From positions 19,528,894 through 19,592,893 of the forward strand of contig NC_030853.1 in NCBI RefSeq assembly GCF_000208745.1: a stretch of DNA of 64,000 nt, in the 5' to 3' direction. The position numbers were made by a program, and so were the translations under genes. The notes under the pieces are model-generated. The model searched no databases. It saw only the letters and a program-made list of their open reading frames with translations, and was not told the DNA's origin. This stretch comes from Theobroma cacao (taxonomy: Eukaryota; Streptophyta; Magnoliopsida; Malvales; Malvaceae). Positions 1 to 11,519 of this stretch are shown here, one piece after another. Position 1 is the first letter of the stretch. Every line of letters starts with the position of its first letter.

Positions 1-540
1 TTCTAGAGAATACTATTTTCTTTTCGGCTCAAATTGAGTGTGTATGGGTTTAATTGGTACGGACATGGAAAACTTTTTTTTTTTTATTACAGCATATTTA
101 TATATTATTATTTAAATTTTTTTTACTATTGATAGATTTTAATATAAAATATTGAATAAGTAGGTATTGTAGGATAAAAGAAAGAAAAATTATCCTATAA
201 ACTAAGATGAAGTTTTTAAGCTTCACAAATAGAATTAAAAGAACTCAGCTTTTTACTTTCAAAAAAAAAAAATTAAAAGAAGTGTTCTATTATGATATAT
301 TCATGAATATTATAAATTAATTAATAATTAAATCAATACGTGTCAACTCCTTAACTCTGTTTATGGAATTTAAAAACTTCATGCCGTCGGTGAATAAATC
401 ATAATTAGTAACATAGTTTTGTGATAACCAATATATATGGTTTTTTTATAGCATTGTTAATTTTCTTTTATTTAAATTTTTTACTTTGGCAATGGTTTAT
501 CTTAGAAGAAGAAGGATCATATTTTATGTCAAATTGTTGA
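1..540. other. AT-rich intergenic DNA, no gene seen
   Basis: Very AT-rich sequence with homopolymer runs and short stop-ridden frames on both strands. I recognise no coding segment, RNA gene or element end here. Confidence 0.6.
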
Positions 541-1500
541 TAAAATGATCTCATTTTTTATTTGTCTAGTATCTTTACTTCTTTAATTGCTTTTGCAAGA
601 TAAGAAAATTTCTCTTGTATGGTTTCTTACCTTTTCTCTCAACAATGTACGAAGACCAACTAAGAGTTTTGCTTTCTAAAATGATTGATTATTATCTGTT
701 CTTGGCATGACTCTAGTCTTAAAAACATCTTCACACAATTTGAAATCTACTAGTTTTTTGCATTTTATATTTAATAATCATTATGCATTTCTATCTATGA
801 GATGTTTTGAAATGGAGAAGATTAATGATACAATTGCATCATGAATTTCCCTATTTTGGTCATCTAAGGTCGTATTTCCATTTTTATCTTTTTTTAATAA
901 CTTTTAACATATCTTGTTGTTGGTCTCGAATAAGACAATTGTCTCACCATCCTTTCAAATGTTCAGAAAATTCTACTATTAAAGATTCTTTATTGCATTA
1001 CTATAGAAGTTTGGTTTTGAATTTTATAAACACTCGAGACCATGTCATTTGTTGAAAAATATTAAGAATGTTATATTTAAACATCCAAGAATGTTCCATT
1101 CATATATTGCATTAATTTGTATTATATTTATTTTGAAACATACTGTATATAGGTTTTCTTCTAGATTTGTTTATGTCTAAGCCAGTAGCTTTCAGGTAGT
1201 AGTATTTTTGTGGTTCTTTCCAGGCTATTTTGTCAATTTGTCCAAGTTGGTTTGATTTAACTTAATTTGTTCATTTATCATGTATATTAAGCCTTGATCT
1301 GGAGTGTCTGGAGCAATCTTCTGGGATATTCTTGAGGTTTTACCTTCTAAATTGTTGAGTCTGTTTTGGATTTCTCTTAAGAAATCCTTTTGGTATTCTT
1401 GATGACATCTTTTTGGAACGTCATGTGGTTTGAATATGGCTTCAGTATGGGCTTTCTTTCCTTCTTTTTTCTCTTTGTTTGATTTTTGGTTGATTTTCTA
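540..1500 (-). pseudogene. Degraded pararetrovirus- or retroelement gag/coat-like relic
   Basis: Read on the minus strand, about 1455 down to 1248 gives some 60 codons without a stop, including the stretch PHDVPKRCHQEYQKDF followed by a charged, coiled-coil-like segment. Further along (about 1000-950 and 740-600) are frame-shifted pieces resembling the coat/gag-like domain of plant-genome caulimovirid relics and related retroelements, for example DVFKTRVMPRTDNNQSF. The frames are broken by several stops and frameshifts, so it cannot encode a functional protein. No zinc knuckle, protease or reverse transcriptase was found next to it. Assignment to an endogenous pararetrovirus rather than an LTR retrotransposon is inference from motif flavour only. 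Confidence 0.4.
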
Positions 1501-2150
1501 CTAAAGTTTTTATCTTATCAAATTGTTTACTAATCCTGTGGAGGTGTAAATTTGTATAATTGTTTTGTTCAATAATCACATCTTTTGAAGAGATTTATTC
1601 TCCTAGTTCAAGATTCCTAGTCCTTAAAAGGGACTCTCCTATTTCTACATTGTTGTCTTGCTATACACTACTTAAGTTGTATGAAAAAAAAAAAAAGGCT
1701 TTAAAAAACTAAAAATAGACAAGATGGTTCTGTTACTATGTTACAAGCGCACAAATTTTATATTTTGAAATTTGTATTGTGCAAAGTTGAATAAGCTATA
1801 TAGTTAAACAAAGCTAATAGTATTGGAATCTAATTAGCTAATAATATCATAATTTACCTATATCATTGGCGAAATCATTATTTAATTGCAAGATAAGTTA
1901 ATAGTATCTTAACTTAAAAGAATCACACTGATTTAGTCTCTAATCTATATAATTACTAGAATTATATTAATACAACTATTTCCTGGAGGCTTCTTCGCCA
2001 AAACATAATCTATTGCATACATTTCCACTACAAGAAAGTTTACTTAGAGAAAAGATAATCAAGGCTTTCCAAGTCGGCCTCATCAACCTCCTCATTTTCA
2101 AGACTACTACTACTATCATGCCCAATTTAATCAATCCTCTTCACCAGGTT
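1501..2150. other. Intergenic DNA before the copia fragment
   Basis: No convincing coding frame. A CACTACAAGAAAG string near 2025 looks like a CACTA-transposon terminus, but no partner end was found. From about 2150 the sequence becomes a copia reverse transcriptase. Confidence 0.45.
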
Positions 2151-3292
2151 CTCTTTATCCCACTCATCATTATCTTCTGTACAATCATTTCACACCTAAG
2201 CACGCTTCTTTCCTAAATACCTTGTCTACTAATGAAGAACCAAAGTTTTTGGCTCAAGCGATAAAATTTCCAGAATGGCATGAAGCTGTGCAAGCTGAGA
2301 TTAATGCTCTTGAGGTAAATAATACATGGAGTCTTGTCTCGCTTCCTCTAGGAAATTAAACAACCCATTGGCTGCAAATAGGTTTATAAAATTAAATGAC
2401 ATTGCGGTAGGTCCATTGAAAGATATAAAGCCAATCTTGTTGCCAAAGGGTACACTCAGCTCAAAGGGATTGATTACCTTGAAATATTTTTTGCTTTTGT
2501 GGCCAAACTTGTAACTGTTTTGAGTACCAATTGCTGTTGCAGCAACTATTCATTCGACCTTTATATCAACTTGACGTGGATAATGCATTTCTTCATGATA
2601 ATCTAAGGTAGATTATTCCATATTTTATTGTCATACATCCACTTACAACTTGCTTGTTTTGGACTACCTTAAGGATCTCGATTGCCTTTAATATTTCTTG
2701 GGGTTTGAAGTATGTTCTTGACATTCTTGCTGATGTAGGCTTATCTGTTGCAAAGCCTGCTGCTTCCACCAAGGAGCAGCACCTCAAACTCATATACTTT
2801 AACGGTGAACTCCTCTTAGATCCTTCATCCTGCAGGCACTTCGTTGGGCGTCTTACATATATATCTTACATCCCTCTCCTAGATATCGTTAACAGTGCTC
2901 ATATTCTTAGTCAATTTATGCATCAACATCGAAAGCCCCACACGGATTCTATGCTTCGTTTACTTGGCTACTTAAAAGGCACACCTGGACAAGGCATCTA
3001 ATCATCGTCTTCTGGTCCACTTCATCTTGCAACATATTGCGACTCTAATTGGGCGAGTTGCCCTGTGACCCGTTGATCAACCAGTAGTTACTGCATATTT
3101 CTATTGGTGTCTAACTCATCATCTGGTGAGGCCGAAGATGGTGCCATGGCCATTGGCCACATGTGAAATCACTTGGCTCACATATCTCTCATCTGATCTT
3201 GGTTAGTTACAAGCCTTTTTCACCAACTACATTATATTGTGACAACCAAGTTGCCTTGCACATAGCTGCTCCAGTTTTTCAAGCTTACAAAT
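2151..3292 (+). pseudogene. Ty1/copia pol fragment (RT and RNase H), copy A
   Basis: Hand translation shows the region just before and inside a copia reverse transcriptase: EWHEAVQAEINALEVNNTW at about 2275, then after a frameshift PIGCK, YKANLVAKGYTQ and LYQLDVDNAFLHD. Most of the RT catalytic region is deleted. At about 2690 it resumes as KYVLDILADVGLSVAKPAAS, then VGRLTYISYIPLLDIVNSAH, QFMHQHRKPHTDSM and LLGYLKGTPGQG, the linker into RNase H, with degenerate RNase H after a stop at 3000. No LTRs are attached. Multiple stops and deletions show it is dead. The segment from 2679 is repeated at 11520. Confidence 0.85.
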
Positions 3293-3299
3293 AAATAAT

Positions 3300-4315
3300 A
3301 ACGTCACATTTTTTTCCCACACAAATTTTATACAAGAAACAGTATATTAAATAAGTTATATTCAATAATAATTATTATTATACCTATATCTTCAATATGT
3401 TTTTTCTCAACTAAATAGAAAATTATATTAATGATAGTAAGGTGTATAAAAAAGGGCATCCGCTCATGGGTGCTAGAGCACAATAAGCAGTACATAAGTT
3501 CCAAGTAGCCTAATTCAATCCATTATTAATAGGGTTTGAGTTTGAATTTGAATATCTCAAAATTAGCGAATACTCAATCCGTTACCATCCTTACAAGGTT
3601 ACTTTTGTAAAATGAGAATCAAGGTAAAAAATTCACAAGTCCCAAGTAGCCTAATTCTAGTAAAATCTTATGATATTTGCATTAAAATTTTGAATTTGAC
3701 TCTAGCATCAAAATAGGGAATTTATGACAAGAAAAATAATTATTTTGAGTATACATAATTAAAGTACACCAAAAAAAAAAAGATCAATATTATAATTCAA
3801 CTCCTCTTACCATTCTCCAAATATGCCCAAAATGGGAGAGGCAACTCACTAGTCAACACCAAAAATACTCTTTTTCTCCAATATTACCACAGTTATTTCT
3901 ACTTAGATTTTTAATTTGATTTATCTTATAAATATTTTTGTGTTTTATGTTTGTGTTATTATTATAGTTTGGCAAGATTAAAAGGTTAAGAGATGTCTTA
4001 AAATTTTGCAAGGAAGATAATTAATTGAAATTTCTTTTATAATGATTAGCAAATTATATAATCTCAGAAAAGGGGCAGCTAAAAAAATATTTCATTACAT
4101 AAAAATTATTCAAATAATTCTGATCGTTAGAATGATCTTTATGAGTTGGGCCTAGTTGCCAACATCGAGAGTCTTACACTGCAAAAATATTCCCCACATA
4201 TTTTGCCAGCGAATTGATATATATGTGGTCAACGAGTTTTGTGGACATGGCAAAGAAAGTGACTCTTGCAATTATTTATCATTGTCATGTGCGGTTTTTT
4301 TCTTTTTCTTTTACC
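3300..4315. other. Non-coding part of duplication copy A
   Basis: AT-rich DNA with no credible open frame, shared with copy B at about 12695-13705. A few short frames here are also shared but look non-coding (low complexity, no family resemblance). Confidence 0.55.
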
Positions 4316-4513
4316 AGAGGTGTTTACGAGCGAGGTAGGTTGGGTCAATCTAGCCTCCTATTTTAAGATCAAGTTCGAATTTAGCCCATTTCATTTATTT
4401 AATTATTATTTTCATAATATTTTAAAAATGATTTAATATTCAAATAATATAATTACGTGGAGTCGGGTTGAGTTCGGGCTCAAAAATCTATTTCCAAACG
4501 CTTGAACACCTTT
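4316..4513. mobile_element. Small TIR element (MITE-like), copy in duplication A
   Basis: About 198 bp bounded by imperfect inverted ends: AGAGGTGTTTACGAGCG on the left and CGCTTGAACACCTTT on the right. The interior has text such as GGGTTGAGTTCGGGCTC, typical of short non-autonomous plant elements with GGTGTT ends. The same element lies at 13706-13923, carried by the duplication. No protein. A hAT-type origin is likely but I could not fix a target-site duplication. Confidence 0.5.
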
Positions 4514-4809
4514 GCTTTGTTTATTACGATGGCTGCTATTTTACCCTAAAAAAATCTGAGTTTGTTATATTTTATACAAGATGAAGAAATTAGGTAATTT
4601 TTGAATAAGCCTTTTATTATTATTATTATTTTTTGAGTGCAATGCAACTCACTTTCTCAAAAATAAAATTGCCAGCGGTTGCCCTTAAACAATTACTACC
4701 TACAACAAATTGATTCCTACTTGATGCTATCCATGAATTTCAAACATCATCTATATTATATTTTTTAATTTTCAGTCTTATAATTATCATATGGAAGGTA
4801 GAGGACACG

Positions 4810-5533
4810 CAGGGGCGGAGCGTCCCTTTGTAATGGAGGGGCGGGGCGGGGGCCTTAAAAATTTTGAAATTTTTAATATATTATATATTTTTTAATAATT
4901 TTTTAAATAATTTTTTATTAAATAATTAATATAANTATATATAATTCTCAAATATAAGTTCTAGTGTTGCATTATTGGTTGTTGTTTAAAATTTCACTAA
5001 TATGTTATTTTTTATTAATCCTAAATATATAAGAAAAAATTATTTTGAGTATATGTTTTTAATGTGCTTTATATTTTATATTTAATTGAAAAAAATTATC
5101 TTGAGTATAAGAAAAAATTATTAATTCTGTATATCATATTTAACTATTTATAGTTTATGCATTATAATTTAATATTTAGTATTACAAACTTAAATATAAT
5201 AAAATAAGAATATTAGATGTTGACAATATTAATTTTTTAATCGTTTATATTAAAAAAGACAAGACTTCAAAACAAAATAGATAATAAATTTCTTACAAAT
5301 AATTTAATTGTTTATATTAAAAAAGATATTACTATCGTTGAACAAAACTTTTCTAGAACACTATTATAAATTTTTTTTTGTTTCTTTTGATTTACATGCT
5401 ATATAAAATTATTATCTATTATAAATCTTTTGATTTTTAATGGTTAAGTTCAATATATTGGTTTTAAAATTTTTAATTTTTATTCTTTTTAGCCTTTGAC
5501 CCCTCTAATAAAAATTAGTTAGCTCCGCCACTG
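4810..5533 (+). mobile_element. Non-autonomous hAT element (724 bp)
   Basis: Starts CAGGGGCGGAGC and ends GCTCCGCCACTG, 12-bp inverted ends of hAT type. Both termini and subterminal regions resemble the larger hAT element at 42269-43550 (opposite orientation): the right part (about 5340-5533) is the same sequence as the transposase 3' flank there. Transposase coding sequence is gone, so it would need enzyme from elsewhere. The flanking 8-mers (AGGACACG / TTTACACC) share only the central ACAC, so the insertion is old or the target-site duplication has decayed. One ambiguous base at 4935. Confidence 0.75.
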
Positions 5534-6065
5534 TTTACACCATTTTGGGACTCAACGAACTTGATAAAGACAAAAGGTTAAAAAGCATTGTTATTTTGAG
5601 ATCGTTTCAAGGGAGAAAGTTTAAAGCAATTACAGCATACTTCAGATATATAACTAATAGAATTGATTGCAATCCAACTTTTATGAGAATTTCACTCTTT
5701 CATGCATGCACTTGAATATCAATAAATAAATTCATATAACAAGTTATTTGGAGATCATAGTTATTTTGTTTTATTTGATTGCCACTTTTTGTTGTTAAGC
5801 TTTCTTTCGATTCTTGAAAAAAAAATGCATGTGAACTGTCCATGTAATAATTAATTAAAAGTTGAAATCTTGGCATCCACACATTGAAGCAAAAATCATT
5901 TTCCTCGGTTCAGGGGAAAAGAATATATATATATATATAATATATATATTATTATATATATATATATATATAATGTATGTATCTCATTTAAAATTCATGA
6001 AACAATGCATCAGTTGAGTTTTTTTTAAGTATCTTTTTAAACCTTAAAAAAAAGTTTAGGCAAGT
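5534..6065. other. Intergenic DNA with TA microsatellite
   Basis: No gene seen. A (TA)n tract lies at about 5925-5971. The last bases, CAAGT, abut the first LTR of the TRIM array. Confidence 0.6.
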
Positions 6066-6170
6066 TGTCACAGTCCACACCAACCCATGTAAGGTATTGT
6101 CCACTTTGGCCCGTTAGCCTTATAGTTTTGTCCCACAAAAGGCGCTTCACATGTTAAAGGTAGTGTGAAC

Positions 6171-6214
6171 CCTTATATTTTCAGTATCACTCTAGTACAT
6201 AACCAATGTGGGAT
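6171..6214 (-). promoter_or_regulatory. Putative LTR promoter: USE-like motif plus TATA
   Basis: On the minus strand ATCCCACATTG (6204-6214) differs by one base from the plant snRNA upstream sequence element RTCCCACATCG. A TATAAGG lies 26-27 bp further on, about 34-35 bp centre to centre. Long-class LTRs also hold a second such motif; in LTR 3 (6916-6926) and LTR 11 (9659-9669) it is an exact GTCCCACATCG on the minus strand. That these drive transcription of the element is inference. Confidence 0.5.
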
Positions 6215-6419
6215 TCATGACTCCCCTCTCTAAGATCATGTCATCCACCTTTACTCCCTGTTGGGAGTTATCTCTTCGATGTAGGGACTTTGTGACTTAC
6301 CAGCTGAGAGCATTATCTCTATGATGTAAGATTCACGTCTACGTGAGAACCGTGACATCCTCCCCCACTTCAACAAGAGTCCATTATCTTTAGTGGTACA
6401 TTGCTAATACTCAAAGTCC

Positions 6420-6431
6420 GCTCTGATACCA
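6420..6431 (-). other. Primer binding site of a TRIM unit
   Basis: The plus strand reads GCTCTGATACCA; its complement TGGTATCAGAGC is the standard primer site for initiator methionine tRNA in plant retroelements. It sits 2 bp (AT) from the LTR edge at 6434. Intact or near-intact copies recur in most spacers, e.g. 6689-6700, 7424-7435 and about 8432. The one at about 7059-7070 is degraded. Confidence 0.85.
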
Positions 6432-6433
6432 AT

Positions 6434-6626
6434 TGTTACGATCCACACTAACCCTTGTGAGGTATTGTCTGTTTTAACTCATTAGCCTAATGGTTTTATC
6501 CCACAAAAGAGACCTCACAAGTTAAAAGTGATGTGAACCTTTATGTTTTCAGTAGACTTTGTGGTTCATCCATTGGGAGCATTATCTCCATGATATTGGA
6601 TTCACATCCACGTGAAGACCGTGACA
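6434..6626 (-). repeat. Short-class TRIM LTR (LTR 2)
   Basis: 193 bp instead of ~291. It lacks ~98 bp between CAGTA and GACTTTGTGG, the segment holding both USE-like motifs. The same junction occurs in the LTRs at 7806-7998 and 8808-9000. Confidence 0.85.
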
Positions 6627-7805
6627 TCCTCCCTCACTTCAACAAGGGTTCACTATCTTCGGTGATATATTACTAATACTCAGAGTCTGCTCTGATACCA
6701 ATTGTCGCGGTCCACACTAATCCTTGTAAGGTATTATCTGTTTCAGTCCATTGGTTTCACAGTTTTGTCTCACAAAAGATGCCTCACAGGTTCAAAGTGA
6801 CGTGAACCTTTATATTCACAGTATCACTCTAGTATATAACCAATGAGAAAATTCATGGCTCTCCTCTTTAGGACCATGACATCTATTCTTACTTTTCACT
6901 ACCCGTTTTTTTTTTCGATGTGGGACTTTGTAGCTCACTCGCTAGGAGCATTATCTCTATGATGTGAGATTTATGTTCATGCAAGAACCATGACATCCTC
7001 CTTTACTTTAATAAGGGTCCACTATCTTAAGTAACATATTGCTAATACTCAAAGTCCGCTATAAAATCCATTGTCACGGTCCACACTAACCCTTATGAGG
7101 TATTATATGTTTTGACCCGTTGACCTTACGATTTTATCCCACAAAAGGTACTTAACAGATTAAAGGTAGTGTGAACCCTTATATTCACAGTATCACTTAA
7201 GTGCATAGCCAATGTGGGATTCATGGCTTTCCTTTCTAAGATCATGACATCTACCCTTACTCCTCATTGGCAGCTTTTCTTCGATGTGAGATTTTATGGC
7301 TCACCCGCTGGGAGCATTATTTCTATGATGTGAGATTCGAGTCCACAAGAGGACCGTAATATCCTTTCCCATTTCAACAAGGGTCCACTATTCTTAATGG
7401 CATATTGTTAGTACTCAAAGTTCGTTCTGATACCAATTGTCATGGTCCACACCAATCCTTGTAAAGTATTGTTCGTTTTGGCCTGCTATCTTAGCGATTT
7501 TGTCCCATAAAAGGTGCCTCACAAATTAAAAGCGATATGAACCCTTATATTCTCAGTATCACTCTAATACATAACCATTATGGGATTCATTGCTCCTCTT
7601 TTTAGGACCATGACATCCACTCTTACTCTTCATTGAGAATTTTTTCTTCGATGTAAGATTTTGTGGCTCACTCACTAGGAGCATTATCTCTATGATGTGA
7701 GATTCATGTCCACGCAAGGACCGTGACATCTTCCCCCCACTTCAACAATGGTCCACTATCTTTAGTGGCACATTACTAGTACTCAGAGTTCGCTCTAATA
7801 TCAAT

Positions 7806-7998
7806 TATCACAGTCCACACCAATCCCTGTGAAGTGTTGTCTGCTCTGACCCGCTAGCCTCACCGTTTTGTCCCACAAAAAAAACCTCACAAGTTAAAGG
7901 TAGTGTGAACCTTTATATTTTCAGTAAATTTTGTGACTCGTTCGCTGGGGGTATTATCTTTATGATGTGAGATTTATGTTCACACGAGAATTGTGACA
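7806..7998 (-). repeat. Short-class TRIM LTR (LTR 6)
   Basis: 193 bp, with the same internal deletion junction (here CAGTAAATTTTGTG) as LTR 2 and LTR 9. The first base pair is mutated (TATCACAG instead of TGTCACGG). Confidence 0.82.
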
Positions 7999-8807
7999 TC
8001 CTTCTTTACTTCAACAAAGATCTACTATCTTGGGTGATATATTGCTAATACTCGAAGTCTGCTCTGATATCAATTGTTACGATCCATACCAATCATTGTG
8101 AGGTATTGTTTGCTTTGATTCGTTGGCTTCATAATTTTGTCCCATAAAAAACTCCTCACAAGTTAAAAGTGGTGTGAACCTTTATTATTTCAGTATCACT
8201 CTAGTACATAACCAATGTGAGATTCATGGCTCCCCTCTCTAAGACCATGACATCCACCCTTACTCCCCATTGGTAATTTTTTTTTTTTGATGTGGGACTT
8301 TGTGGCTTACCCATTAGGAACATTATCTCTACGATGTGAGATTCACGTCCATAAGAGGACTGTGACATCCTCTCTCATTTTCATAAGGGTCCACTGTCCT
8401 CAATGACATATTGCTAGTATTTAGAGTCCGCTCTGATACCAATTGTCACGGTCCACACTAATCCTTATGAGATATTGTTCGCTTTGACCCGCTGACTTAA
8501 AGATTTTATCTCATAAAAGGTACCTCATAGGTAAAAGGTGATGTGAACCCTTATATTCTCAGTATCACTCTAGTACATAACCAATGTGGGATTCATTACT
8601 CCTCTCTAGGACCATGACATCCATTCTTACTCTCGTTGAGAGTTTTCCCTTCGATGTGAGACTTTGTGACTTATCTGTTGGGAATACTATCTCTATGATG
8701 TGAGATTCACGTCTACGCGAAGATCATGACATCTTCCCCCACTTCAAAAAAAGTCCACTGTTCTTAGTGGCATATTGCTAGTACTCAGAGTTCGTTTTGA
8801 TACCAAT

Positions 8808-9000
8808 TGTCATGGTCCACACCAACCCCTGTTAAGTATTACCTGCTTTGGCCCTCTAACCTCATGGTTTTGTATTACAAAAGGGACCTCACAAGTTAAA
8901 AGTGATGTGAAACCTTATATTCTTAGTAGACTTTATGGTTCACTCGTTGGGAGCATTATCTTTATGATGTGAGATTCGTATCTACGCGAAGACCGTGACA
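8808..9000 (-). repeat. Short-class TRIM LTR (LTR 9)
   Basis: 193 bp, with the same deletion junction as the other two short LTRs (here TTAGTAGACTTTATGG). Confidence 0.82.
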
Positions 9001-10243
9001 TCCTCCTCCATTTCAATAAGGGTCCACTGTCCTCAGTGACATAGTGCTAATACTTATAGTCTACTCTGATACCCATTGTCACGGTCCACACCAACCCACC
9101 TTTATGAGGTATTGTACGTTTTGGCCCATTGGCCTCATGATTTTGTCCTACAAAAGGTGCTTCACAAATTAAAGGTGGTATGAACCCTTATATTCACAGT
9201 ATCACTTTAGTACATAGCCAATGTGGGATTCATGATTCCCCTCTCTAGGACTATGACATCTACCCTTATTCTCCGCTAGAAGTTTTCTTTTCGATGTGAG
9301 ACTTTATGGCTCACTCACTAGGAGCATTATCTCTATGATGTGAGATTTATGTTCATGCGAGAACCGTGACATCATCCCTTACTTCAACAAGGATCCACTA
9401 TCTTGAGTAGCATATTGCTAAAACTCGAAGTCTGCTTTGATACCAATTGTCACGGTCCACATCCACCCTTGTAAGGTATTGTCTGCTTAGGTTCATTGGC
9501 TTCACGGTTTTGTCCCACAAAAGGGACCTCACAAGTTCCAGGTGGAGTGAACCCTTATATTCTCAATATCTCTTTAGTACATAACCAATGTGGGATTCAT
9601 GGCTTCCCTATCTAGGACCATGACATCCACCCTTACTCCTAATTGAGAGTTTTTTCTTCGATGTGGGACTTTATGACTCACTCGTTGGGAGCATTATCTC
9701 TATGTTGTGGGATTCACGTCCACACGAGAACCGTGAAATCTTCCTTCACTTCAATAAGAGTCCACTGTCCTTAGTGGCACATTGCTAGTACTCAAAGTCC
9801 ACCTTGATACCAATTGTCACGATCCACACCAACCCTTGTAAGGTATTGTCCGTTTTAACCCGCTAGCCTCACGATTTTGTCCCACAAAAAGTGCCTCATA
9901 GGTTAAAAGTGGTGTAACCCCTTATATTCTCAGTATCACTCTAGTATATAGCCAATGTGAGATTCATGGCTCCTTTTTCTAAGACCACGACATCCACCCT
10001 TACTCCCAGTTAGAAGTTTTCTTTTCGATGTGAGACTTTGTGACTCATTCGCTGGGAGCATTATCTCCATGATGCAGGATTTGAGTCCACGCGAGGATCG
10101 TGACATAAACGCAAGTTGGCAAGATAAACATTTCTAGAACAATAGCCCTTAACCATTAAGCAATACTAACTAGGCTGGGTCGGTTTGTTGCATCTTGAAT
10201 CAACTTCATTAGTTTAACCTCTGAGGCAAGAGATTAAAATAAC

Positions 10244-10251
10244 TATAAATA
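10244..10251 (+). promoter_or_regulatory. Candidate TATA box of the GGPPS gene
   Basis: TATAAATA, 108 bp before the start codon at 10359 and within the 253 bp that separate the TRIM array from the gene. No other good TATA is nearer. Position and match to consensus are the only evidence. Confidence 0.5.
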
Positions 10252-10328
10252 GCAGTTGATTCAGGCTACTAGGGGACGTCAATTCAAACTAGAAAAAACT
10301 AAGTATGGCTAGGGTATTATATACATAA

Positions 10329-11447
<1,119 letters not shown>

Positions 11448-11489
11448 GGAAGAAAATTTAGCTGTATTAATCCTTTTTATTTGTTGGAA

Positions 11490-11495
11490 AATAAA
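11490..11495 (+). terminator. Polyadenylation signal of GGPPS
   Basis: AATAAA 43 bp after the stop codon and about 25 bp before the start of duplication copy B. Motif and position only. Confidence 0.5.
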
Positions 11496-11519
11496 AAAGT
11501 TATGTAGCACAAGTTGTCA

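Larger units (their letters stand above)
2679..4775 (+). repeat. Segmental duplication, copy A
   Basis: From 2679 this block matches the block from 11520, starting at an offset of 8841 bp. It includes the decayed copia piece and about 1.5 kb of non-coding DNA. In the first 380 bp I count about ten differences (roughly 3%). Copy A lacks about 560 bp that copy B has at about 12128-12690, where B continues through the copia 3' end. Similarity fades at the hAT element here and at the assembly gap in copy B. Confidence 0.88.
6066..10105 (-). mobile_element. Tandem array of a miniature LTR retrotransposon (TRIM), 12 LTRs
   Basis: Twelve direct repeats, each starting TGTCACGGTCC and ending GGACCGTGACA (11-bp inverted termini, TG...CA) in degenerate form. 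Read by eye they are 6066-6357, 6434-6626, 6703-6995, 7072-7361, 7438-7728, 7806-7998, 8075-8367, 8444-8731, 8808-9000, 9077-9371, 9448-9738 and 9815-10105. Between neighbours lie ~76-bp spacers. On the minus strand each spacer has AT then TGGTATCAGAGC (initiator-Met tRNA primer binding site) after one LTR, and a purine tract like GAAGTGGGGGAGGA before the next. That is the layout of an LTR retrotransposon with almost no interior. There is no coding capacity, so mobility would depend on enzymes of other elements. Flanks (CAAGT / TAAAC) are not a clean 5-bp duplication. Copies differ by many substitutions, so the array is old. An ordinary satellite is unlikely because the primer site and purine tract sit exactly at the repeat edges. 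Confidence 0.88.

Noticed and set aside
2025..2037. CACTA transposon end CACTACAAGAAAG
   Set aside because: No matching inverted end or 3-bp duplication found; copia sequence follows shortly.
6066..10105. CRISPR-like or ordinary satellite reading of the array
   Set aside because: Repeats are far too long for CRISPR, the host is a plant, and primer-site and purine-tract edges fit LTRs.
6066..10105. Cassandra-type TRIM with 5S rRNA in the LTR
   Set aside because: I looked for 5S box A/C-like sequence in the LTR and did not see it.
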